A stretch of 18,147 nt of DNA from contig JAEWSD010000131.1 in the NCBI GenBank assembly GCA_023398615.1, positions 1-18,147 on the forward strand. Reading direction: 5' to 3'. Every line of letters begins with the position of its first letter. Positions within the stretch are counted from its first letter, which is position 1. Source of the stretch: Bacillota bacterium. GTDB taxonomy: Bacteria > Bacillota > Clostridia > Lachnospirales > Lachnospiraceae. Both the position numbers and the translations under genes were made by a program. This document shows positions 1 to 6,380 of the stretch, one piece after another. The notes below the pieces were generated by a model, which made no database searches, was not told where the DNA came from, and was given only the letters and a program-made list of their open reading frames with translations.

Positions 1-2318
1 TTTTCCTTAACAACAATCAGGGTAGGCGCCTGCATAACACCATATTTCCTTGCAAGCTCCTGATTCTCCTCGGCATCGATTACGGTATACGGGAAAGCAG
101 AAAGGTATTCCTTCGCCGCCCTGCAATTCGGACAGGTTTTTGTAGTAAAAAGATACATACCGTCCAAGCCGCTGCCGTCAGCAGTTACCGGATCCGTACT
201 GCTGTCCTGCCCGTCATATCCGCCGGCGGGTACGGACAGGTTTCTTGAACGCCTGGTATCATAAAGCTTCCTGTTCTTATATTCCTGTATCTTTCCTTCA
301 TTCCAGTTCTGAACCGGACGGTAATAGCCGGTAATACGGCTGTATACCTCCGCCTTCTCTCCGCATTCCGGGCAGATAAACTGTTCCCCCGTAAGATATC
401 CATGATTCTTACAGATAGAATAGGTCGGCGACATCGTATAGTAAGGAAGCTTATAGTTCTCGGCAATGACACGGACTAATTTTGCGGCAGCCTTCCAATC
501 CGGCAGTTTTTCACCCAGGAAAGCGTGGAACACGGTTCCCGAGGTATATAAGGTTTGCAGCTGATCCTGTATATCCAGGGCTTCAAAGATATCCTCCGTA
601 TATCCTACCGGCAGATGGGAACTGTTCGTATAGTAAGGCGTATCTCCTTCTTTGCCGGCGGTCTTAATATCCGGCCAGCGCTTCTTATCATGCTTGGCGA
701 GACGATAGGTGGTAGACTCCGCAGGGGTTGCCTCCAGATTGTACAAATCACCGTATTCCTCCTGGTAATCGGACAAACGCTCCCTCATATGGTTCAATAC
801 CTTGACGGTAAACACCTGAGTAACCGAATCCGTCATGTCCCTGCCGAGCCACCTTGCGTTTAAGCCCACCTCATTCATACCGATCAGGCCGATCGTTGAA
901 AAGTGGTTGTCAAAGGTTCCAAGATAACGCTTTGTATAAGGATATAAACCTTCCTGCAAAAGCTTGCTGATTACATTCCTCTTAACATGTAAGGAGCGGG
1001 CGGCAATGTCCATCATACGGTCAAGCCGGTTAAAGAAATCCTGCTCGGATGAAGCAAGGTAGGCAATCCTCGGCATATTGATCGTTACCACCCCTACGGA
1101 ACCGGTACTCTCGCCGGAACCGAAGAATCCGCCTGTCTTCTTGCGCAGTTCCCTGAGGTCCAGCCTCAACCTGCAGCACATGGAGCGGACATCGCTTGGT
1201 TCCATATCGCTGTTAATATAGTTTGAGAAATACGGAGTTCCGTATTTTGCCGTCATCTCAAACAGCAACCTGTTGTTTTCCGTATCCGCCCAATCAAAAT
1301 CCTTTGTTATGGAATAGGTTGGGATCGGGTACTGGAATCCTCTTCCGTTTGCGTCGCCTTCAATCATTATTTCGATGAAGGCCTTATTTACCATATCCAT
1401 TTCCTTCTTGCAGTCCTTATAGCAGAAATCAACTTCCTTCCCGCCTATAATACACGGCAGTTCCGCCAGGTCATTCGGTACCGTCCAGTCCAGCGTTATA
1501 TTGGAAAACGGTGCCTGGGTACCCCATCGGCTCGGAGTATTCACTCCGTATACAAAGGACTGAATGCATTGCTTTACCTCTCTGTAGTCCAGATTATCGA
1601 TCTTAACAAACGGTGCCAGATAGGTGTCAAAGGATGAAAAAGCCTGTGCACCTGCCCATTCGTTCTGCATGATCCCCAGGAAATTAACCATCTGGTTGCA
1701 CAGGGTCGACAGATGGCTCGCAGGTGAGGATGTAATCTTGCCCGGTATGCCCCCCAGACCTTCCTTTATCAGCTGCTTTAAGGACCATCCTGCGCAGTAG
1801 CCTGTAAGCATGGACAGATCGTGCAGATGAAGATCGGCATTCCTGTGAGCATTTGCGATCTCATCGTCGTAAATCTCAGACAGCCAGTAATTTGCCGTGA
1901 TGGAACCGGAATTATGAAGGATTAATCCTCCAACGGAATAGGTAACCGTTGAATTCTCTTTTACACGCCAGTCTTCTTCCTTTACATAGCTGTTAACAAG
2001 CTCTTTATAGTCAAGAATGGTAGAATTCATATTACGGATCTTTTCTCTGTTCCTTCGGTATAGAATGTAAGCCTTGGCAACATCGGTATAGCCGGTCTGT
2101 TCCAAAACATGCTCAACACTGTCTTGAATATCTTCGACATTTACCGCCCCGTCTTTAACTTTGGTTTGGAAATCGGCCGTTACCCTCAGGGACAATAAAT
2201 TAACAATATCTTCCGTATAACTCTTTTCTGTTGCCCTGAAAGCTTTCGAAATGGCATCACTGATCTTTTTTAAATTAAATTCAGCGATTTCGCCGTCTCT
2301 TTTTACTACATTAAGCAT
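1..2318 (-). CDS. nrdD: Anaerobic (class III) ribonucleoside-triphosphate reductase with fused C-terminal redoxin domain, 3'-truncated by window edge
   Basis: I translated this gene by hand because it runs off the window, leaving 772 codons visible. It reduces ribonucleotides to deoxyribonucleotides by glycyl-radical chemistry in the cytoplasm. Residues 1 to about 95 (MLNVVKRDGEIAEF...) form an ATP-cone allosteric domain. The large catalytic barrel follows. A zinc-site-like stretch has C636, H639, C649 and C652 (CPEC). The glycyl radical motif RITGYYRP places the radical at G664. After a linker, a thioredoxin/glutaredoxin-like domain starts near residue 722, with active-site CPNC at 729-732 and the cis-proline signature APTL. 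The start is ATG at 2318 behind AGGGGG at good spacing. An activase gene (nrdG) would be expected beyond the left edge but is not visible. The fused redoxin suggests electrons come from a dithiol rather than formate, which is inference. Confidence 0.95.
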   Translation of the reverse strand, partial: MLNVVKRDGEIAEFNLKKISDAISKAFRATEKSYTEDIVNLLSLRVTADFQTKVKDGAVNVEDIQDSVEHVLEQTGYTDVAKAYILYRRNREKIRNMNSTILDYKELVNSYVKEEDWRVKENSTVTYSVGGLILHNSGSITANYWLSEIYDDEIANAHRNADLHLHDLSMLTGYCAGWSLKQLIKEGLGGIPGKITSSPASHLSTLCNQMVNFLGIMQNEWAGAQAFSSFDTYLAPFVKIDNLDYREVKQCIQSFVYGVNTPSRWGTQAPFSNITLDWTVPNDLAELPCIIGGKEVDFCYKDCKKEMDMVNKAFIEIMIEGDANGRGFQYPIPTYSITKDFDWADTENNRLLFEMTAKYGTPYFSNYINSDMEPSDVRSMCCRLRLDLRELRKKTGGFFGSGESTGSVGVVTINMPRIAYLASSEQDFFNRLDRMMDIAARSLHVKRNVISKLLQEGLYPYTKRYLGTFDNHFSTIGLIGMNEVGLNARWLGRDMTDSVTQVFTVKVLNHMRERLSDYQEEYGDLYNLEATPAESTTYRLAKHDKKRWPDIKTAGKEGDTPYYTNSSHLPVGYTEDIFEALDIQDQLQTLYTSGTVFHAFLGEKLPDWKAAAKLVRVIAENYKLPYYTMSPTYSICKNHGYLTGEQFICPECGEKAEVYSRITGYYRPVQNWNEGKIQEYKNRKLYDTRRSRNLSVPAGGYDGQDSSTDPVTADGSGLDGMYLFTTKTCPNCRAAKEYLSAFPYTVIDAEENQELARKYGVMQAPTLIVVKE

Positions 2319-2377
2319 GTGTAAAATCCCCCTTCACTATTTTTTGCGATTTTTCATTAGTATATCTTTATGTAATA

Positions 2378-2406
2378 ATATTAGCAGAATTTTTTTAAAT
2401 CGTCAA
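2378..2406 (-). promoter_or_regulatory. Sigma-A promoter of nrdD
   Basis: Read on the minus strand, TTGACG (2406-2401) is separated by exactly 17 bases from TAATAT (2383-2378). This is close to the consensus and about 60 bases upstream of the nrdD start codon. The spacer is A-rich. The NrdR box pair lies just upstream of the -35 element, which supports this as the regulated nrdD promoter. Confidence 0.75.
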
Positions 2407-2412
2407 GTCGAA

Positions 2413-2459
2413 CTACAAGATATGCATAAATATTTTAACGCGACCACAATATATTGTGT
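2413..2459. promoter_or_regulatory. NrdR operator: strong box plus weaker box 31 bp apart
   Basis: CCACAATATATTGTGT at 2444-2459 matches the NrdR consensus (acaCwAtATaTwGtgt) at 14 of 16 positions and is nearly palindromic. NrdR is the zinc/ATP-cone repressor of ribonucleotide reductase genes and normally binds two boxes spaced about 31-32 bp. CTACAAGATATGCATA at 2413-2428 sits exactly 31 bp away and keeps the ACAA and ATAT core, but is clearly degenerate. The pair is upstream of the -35 of nrdD. The strong box I see directly; the role of the weak box is inference. Confidence 0.75.
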
Positions 2460-2596
2460 TGTAAATATAGTTCTTAATTCCTATATACATTTGAGAAATC
2501 AGATTATTTTTTATTTTTACTTTTAATATATCGACTCTACTTTGCATTTATATAAAATAGTGAAAAAGATTAAACTATTAGCACAATTGATACAAT
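2460..2596. other. AT-rich spacer between arsA and nrdD
   Basis: This is the middle of a 355-base gap between nrdD and arsA. Apart from the nrdD promoter, the NrdR boxes and the hairpin described separately, I see only strongly AT-rich DNA with T-runs and no credible open reading frame with a ribosome binding site. It may act as an upstream element or simply be non-coding spacer. Confidence 0.5.
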
Positions 2597-2628
2597 AATA
2601 GAGAACGTTTGCCGCGACGTTCTCTATT
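2597..2628 (-). terminator. Candidate terminator hairpin after arsA
   Basis: AATAGAGAACGT (2597-2608) and ACGTTCTCTATT (2617-2628) are perfect 12-base inverted arms around an 8-base GC-rich loop. The structure lies 46 bases beyond the arsA stop codon. The T-tract after it is weak on either strand, so it may be a processing or stabilising hairpin rather than a classic intrinsic terminator. Confidence 0.55.
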
Positions 2629-2673
2629 CCGCTTTACTATGTGATTAAGAAAGTAACCGGAATGTAACAATGC

Positions 2674-4410
2674 TTATAAAGTTAGCAATTTATCACCTTT
2701 GATTTCATCAGCGCTCCAGGCGATAATTGCAAAATTCTCCTTAGTGTGCTCATCTACTTTATTGATCCACTCGATTTCATTGCTTGCCTTTGCAGCCAGC
2801 ATTAAATTTGTTGTACCTGTTTGATAAAGGGAGGAATTAATGATCCACCATTTTGCAGCGATTCCTGCGCGCTTTAAATCTTCTTCAAGACGCATTGCTT
2901 CATAAACCGGCGTAGCTTCGGCAAGTGTGACAATAATTACCTCTGTTTCATCCGTATTGCGCAGTCTTGGCAGCAGCTTTTTTACCGAATAAGGAATATC
3001 TCCTTGCGAACGTTGTATCTCCCTATGGTAACTCTGCGTGGAATCAAGCAGCAGAAGTGTATGTCCGGTAGGAGCAGTGTCTATGACGACGACTTCATTT
3101 TCCGCCTTTTCAACAATCTGTGCAAAGGCTCTGAACACAGCGATCTCCTGTGTACAGGGAGAACGTAAATCTTCCTCAACATAGGCAATGTCATCGTCAG
3201 ACATAGTTTCTCTTGCTTTGGAAAGCACTTCTTCCTGATATTTCTTTAGCTCCGCATGTTCATCAATATGACTCATTCTGATGCCGCTGTCCTCACTAAT
3301 AACAAATTTTAAGTGTGCTGCGGGATCAGTAGTGGTAAGATGTACCTTATTCCCTTTTTCGGATAAGCCCAAAGCAATAGCCGCCGCAACGGTAGTCTTG
3401 CCAACACCGCCTTTACCCATTGTAAAAATGACCTTTTTACCGGTTCTGTGAAGGTCGTCAATAACATCTCCAAGCTGCATGACAGTTTGTGCATTTATTC
3501 TTTCATTACGAAGGCTATGGCTATCTGCAGTGAGTAAAGCCCGTACATTTTCTATCCCTGTGATATTATAAGCCCTGAGCGGTATCATATAGACTTTCAG
3601 TCCCTGTAAGCCCCTGGGCATTTCCGCAAGTGCCTTTTGCTGTTTATGATAAAGACTTTCAGAAATATAGTCATCATAAGCGGCTAATACGCCATTAATA
3701 ATCAGCAGCTGATTATTCACATCCAGGTCGGCAAGCTCCCTGGATGCTCTTTCTGCTTCCTTTAGGGGAGCCGCTTCGGGGCGTGAAACAAGAATAAGTG
3801 TGGTCAGTTTGTCATCAGCCAGAGTTTCAACTGCCTTTTTATAAACTTCCTTTTTACTCTCCAAGCCCGAAAGCTGGCCCAAGCAGGATGCGCCATGTGT
3901 ACTTTCGTTGATAAAATTACTCCAAGCCGAAGGCAGTTGCAGCATCCGGAGGGTATGGCCCGTAGGGGCGGTATCGAATATGATATGGTCATATTCTTTC
4001 TGTACTTTTTCATCCGTAATAAAGTTAGAAAACTCATTGAAAGCAGCGATTTCTACGGTACACGAACCGGAAAGCTGTTCCTCCATATTATTTATTACGG
4101 TATCCGGCAGTTTTCCGCGGTACGGGGCAATGACACTCTCCCTGTATTCGGCTGCCGCCTGCACGGGATCAAGATTCGCTACAACAAGATTCGGGGCATC
4201 TTGGAGTGCAACTCCTTTGTTATTAAGTTCGGTCTTAAAAACATCCTGTAAATTCGAGGCAGGATCGGTACTGATTAAAAGTATCTTCTTTCCGCTGTCC
4301 GCAAGAGTAACAGCTGTGGCACAGGCTGCGGATGTTTTCCCCACACCGCCTTTTCCCGTGTAAAACAGATATTTGGTAAGCGCAATGACTTGCGGATTAA
4401 ATTTCTCCAT
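2674..4410 (-). CDS. arsA: Arsenical pump-driving ATPase ArsA
   Basis: This 578-residue protein has the two tandem nucleotide-binding halves of ArsA. The first P-loop is GKGGVGKT at residues 19-26, with DTAPTGHT near 147-153. The second P-loop is GKGGVGKT at 332-339, with DTAPTGHT near 444-451. The As(III)-binding cysteines appear as C117 (SCTVEIAAF), C176 (ASCLG) and C419 (PCTQEIAVF), matching C113, C172 and C422 of the R773 enzyme. ArsA is a cytoplasmic ATPase that receives As(III) from ArsD and energises extrusion through a membrane carrier, here probably Acr3. It starts with ATG behind TGGAGG, 31 bases after the arsD stop, and is the last gene of the unit. Confidence 0.97.
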   Translation of the reverse strand: MEKFNPQVIALTKYLFYTGKGGVGKTSAACATAVTLADSGKKILLISTDPASNLQDVFKTELNNKGVALQDAPNLVVANLDPVQAAAEYRESVIAPYRGKLPDTVINNMEEQLSGSCTVEIAAFNEFSNFITDEKVQKEYDHIIFDTAPTGHTLRMLQLPSAWSNFINESTHGASCLGQLSGLESKKEVYKKAVETLADDKLTTLILVSRPEAAPLKEAERASRELADLDVNNQLLIINGVLAAYDDYISESLYHKQQKALAEMPRGLQGLKVYMIPLRAYNITGIENVRALLTADSHSLRNERINAQTVMQLGDVIDDLHRTGKKVIFTMGKGGVGKTTVAAAIALGLSEKGNKVHLTTTDPAAHLKFVISEDSGIRMSHIDEHAELKKYQEEVLSKARETMSDDDIAYVEEDLRSPCTQEIAVFRAFAQIVEKAENEVVVIDTAPTGHTLLLLDSTQSYHREIQRSQGDIPYSVKKLLPRLRNTDETEVIIVTLAEATPVYEAMRLEEDLKRAGIAAKWWIINSSLYQTGTTNLMLAAKASNEIEWINKVDEHTKENFAIIAWSADEIKGDKLLTL

Positions 4411-4441
4411 ATGAGTACCTCCAGTTTTTAAAGGAATCTGA

Positions 4442-4834
4442 TTAACAGCAATTTCCGCCGGAACATCCGCAGCCGCCTGATTTTTTCAAATTGACCCTTA
4501 CAGTTCTTGGATTCTTTCCCAAATTGCCTGCTGGGATATCAAGCAGGTTTGAAAACTCATCGTCAGTCGGATATCTGCCGGTTATCACGATTTCTCCGTC
4601 CACAACAACCGCCGGTAATCCATCCACACCATTTATATTGATAAATTCATTCACTGCTTTGTTATTAATAAACTCTTGAGGTGAATTTGAAAGATTATAT
4701 CTCTCTACTATAATTCCTCTCCTCTTAAGCGTATTCAGAACAGTCGAAATTCTAAGAAGTTCAGGGTCAACACCCACCCCGCAAAGTCCTGTTGGGCAGC
4801 ACATGGCCGGCTCAAAAATAGACATTTTTTTCAT
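4442..4834 (-). CDS. arsD: Arsenite metallochaperone / weak repressor ArsD
   Basis: The 130-residue protein starts MKKMSIFEPAMCC, typical of ArsD. It carries the As(III)-binding cysteines: the CC pair and third Cys in MCCPTGLCG near the N-terminus, and further cysteines in a glycine-rich tail (GCGCSGGNCC) like the vicinal pairs of R773 ArsD. The thioredoxin-like core includes LPAVVVDGEIV. ArsD binds As(III) and hands it to ArsA. I chose the ATG at 4834 because AAAGGAG lies 9 bases upstream. The in-frame ATG at 4843 overlaps that Shine-Dalgarno itself and would add only three residues. The gene sits 23 bases after acr3 and 31 bases before arsA, consistent with one transcript. Confidence 0.95.
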   Translation of the reverse strand: MKKMSIFEPAMCCPTGLCGVGVDPELLRISTVLNTLKRRGIIVERYNLSNSPQEFINNKAVNEFININGVDGLPAVVVDGEIVITGRYPTDDEFSNLLDIPAGNLGKNPRTVRVNLKKSGGCGCSGGNCC

Positions 4835-4857
4835 AAAAAGCATCTCCTTTAATATTA

Positions 4858-5922
4858 TTATTTAATTTCAGCCGCTGGCTGTGGAAACCAATGTTTGGTC
4901 TTGTTTACAAATTTGACAAGCAGAAGCATGACAGGGACCTCGGTGAGCACTCCGACAGTACAAGCAAGCACAACCGGAGAGGTTGGACCAAAGAGCGCAA
5001 TCGCAACTGCCACCGACAATTCAAAAAAATCGGAGGCGGCAATAAGAGCCGCAGGGGCTGCTATGTTATGGGGCTGCTTACTCCATTTACACAGCAGATA
5101 CGTAAAAGTAGCCGAGATAATATTCTGGAGGACAAGCGGTACGGCAATCAAAAGTACAAACAGCGGCTGCTCCAAAATAATATCACCCTGGAAAGTAAAG
5201 ATGATTATTAAAGTCGAAAGTAAACCCAAAGTTGTAATCCCGTCAAACTTGGGAACAAATTTTTCGTTGAAGAATTTTTCGCCTTTTTTCTTTATTATTA
5301 AAGTCCGTGTGAGGAAACCGCCAAACAAGGGGACTACTACGAATAATATGATTGAAAATATAAGTGTGTCCCACGGAATCTGAACATTGTTAACTCCAAG
5401 CAGAAGTTGAACCAACGGTACAAAAAGAATAAGAATAAGCATATCGTTGACCGAAACCTGCACAAGAGTATGCGCAGGATCACCTTTTGTCAGATTGCTC
5501 CATACAAATACCATAGCAGTACATGGAGCCGTACCTAACAGGACTGCACCTGTAACAAAATCCTGTGCCAGGCCGGCAGGGATGAAAGCCTTAAAAACTA
5601 CAAGGAAGAATACCGACGCAAGCCCAAACATTAGGAAAGGTTTGATCAGCCAGCTGCTGCCGCTGGATATCACGATACCCAATGGATGCTTTCCTACATT
5701 CTTTATAGATTGAAAATTAATCTTCATCATCATCGGATAAATCATAATCCAAATGAGAACTGCAATCGGTAAATTTTGCCCTGCAAACTGCATTTTATCC
5801 AGAACAGAAGGTATTCCCGGTAAAAACCTGCCTATAAGAATCCCCGCCGTCATACAGAGAAGCACCCATATAGTAAGGTATTTCTCAAAAAATCCGATGC
5901 CCTGTGTTGTCTCTTTTTCCAT
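4858..5922 (-). CDS. acr3: Acr3-family arsenite efflux permease
   Basis: This 354-residue, very hydrophobic protein has the usual Acr3 length and about ten predicted membrane segments. The conserved functional cysteine is C134 in GTAPCTAMVFVWS. The conserved glutamates are in ASDFFELSVAVAIALFG (E301) and GVLTEVPVML (E328). Acr3 exports As(OH)3 from the cytoplasm and belongs to the BART superfamily. The reading frame stays open to 6009, but the real start is ATG at 5922, with AAAGGAG just upstream and 13 bases after the stop of the preceding arsR. Longer starts would overlap that gene and add a non-membrane leader. Coupling to arsA and arsD suggests an ATP-assisted Acr3 pump, which is inference. 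Confidence 0.96.
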   Translation of the reverse strand: MEKETTQGIGFFEKYLTIWVLLCMTAGILIGRFLPGIPSVLDKMQFAGQNLPIAVLIWIMIYPMMMKINFQSIKNVGKHPLGIVISSGSSWLIKPFLMFGLASVFFLVVFKAFIPAGLAQDFVTGAVLLGTAPCTAMVFVWSNLTKGDPAHTLVQVSVNDMLILILFVPLVQLLLGVNNVQIPWDTLIFSIILFVVVPLFGGFLTRTLIIKKKGEKFFNEKFVPKFDGITTLGLLSTLIIIFTFQGDIILEQPLFVLLIAVPLVLQNIISATFTYLLCKWSKQPHNIAAPAALIAASDFFELSVAVAIALFGPTSPVVLACTVGVLTEVPVMLLLVKFVNKTKHWFPQPAAEIK

Positions 5923-5935
5923 TTTGCTCACTCCT

Positions 5936-6289
5936 TTAATGAGGTTTTTTATTGCAGCCGCACAATCCCTGTGCTTTGCACATCCGATATTCTTCATAGT
6001 CCGAAACATAGGTTGGGAGCTCCTTTAGCCTGTGTTTCAGATATTCCCACAGTTCCCTGTTTTCTTGAATAAAACCGTTGCTTACTCTGTAGTACGTCCA
6101 TTGCGCTTCTTTGTAACTCTCGAGAATTCCGCATTTCTTTAATGCCGTCAAATGACGTGAAGCATTTGATTGCGTCATTCTTAAGCAGGCTTCAATTTCG
6201 CAGACACACAGTTCATTTTCCGGCAGCAGCGATAGTATCCGAAGCCTGCTTTCCTCGGACAACGCTTTGAAAATATCCACCATATCCAT
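5936..6289 (-). CDS. arsR: ArsR-family As(III)-responsive repressor (first gene of arsR-acr3-arsD-arsA)
   Basis: The 117-residue winged-helix protein carries the classic ArsR metalloid site ELCVCE (C28, C30) at the start of the DNA-binding region. It is followed by the recognition helix TQSNASRHLTALKKCGI and the wing segment QWTYYRVS. The tail has three more cysteines (C104, C110, C112 in CKAQGLCGC) that could widen the metalloid site. It should repress its own operon until As(III) or Sb(III) binds. ATG at 6289 follows GGAAGG; a second ATG at 6283 is also possible. It lies 13 bases before acr3. Function is known from the family; the exact inducer is inferred from the neighbours. Confidence 0.93.
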   Translation of the reverse strand: MDMVDIFKALSEESRLRILSLLPENELCVCEIEACLRMTQSNASRHLTALKKCGILESYKEAQWTYYRVSNGFIQENRELWEYLKHRLKELPTYVSDYEEYRMCKAQGLCGCNKKPH

Positions 6290-6319
6290 TCACCCTTCCT
6301 TCTCTTTATCCTTTTATGA

Positions 6320-6340
6320 GCATATATTCATATGATATGC
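6320..6340. promoter_or_regulatory. Candidate operator dyad upstream of arsR-acr3-arsDA
   Basis: Arms GCATAT (6320-6325) and ATATGC (6335-6340) flank nine bases that themselves contain CATATG. The dyad lies about 30 bases upstream of the second arsR start, where an ArsR operator is expected. The promoter is not clear: on the minus strand a TTGTCA about 40 bases further up could be a -35, but no good -10 stands out. Confidence 0.45.
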
Positions 6341-6350
6341 ATTTAAATAA

Positions 6351-6366
6351 CCATTGATGACAATGG
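6351..6366 (-). terminator. Small hairpin after the flavoprotein gene
   Basis: CCATTG (6351-6356) and CAATGG (6361-6366) form a perfect six-pair stem with a four-base loop, 14 bases beyond the flavoprotein stop codon. On the minus strand TTATTT follows. It is a weak candidate terminator that may only partly separate the two ars transcription units. Confidence 0.35.
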
Positions 6367-6380
6367 CTCCAATATAAATT

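Noticed and set aside
185..863. Open frames of 61-102 codons on both strands inside the nrdD region
   Set aside because: They lie in other frames of the well-supported nrdD coding sequence, have no family features and no ribosome binding sites.
2251..2526. A 91-codon plus-strand frame crossing the nrdD start and its promoter
   Set aside because: It overlaps the NrdR boxes and promoter, has AT-rich low-complexity composition and no ribosome binding site.
3895..4363. 118- and 151-codon frames antisense to arsA
   Set aside because: They are shadows of the arsA reading frame; the arsA motifs are complete on the opposite strand.
5923..6009. Longer start for acr3 at 6009
   Set aside because: It would overlap arsR and lacks a ribosome binding site; ATG 5922 has AAAGGAG and gives the usual family length.
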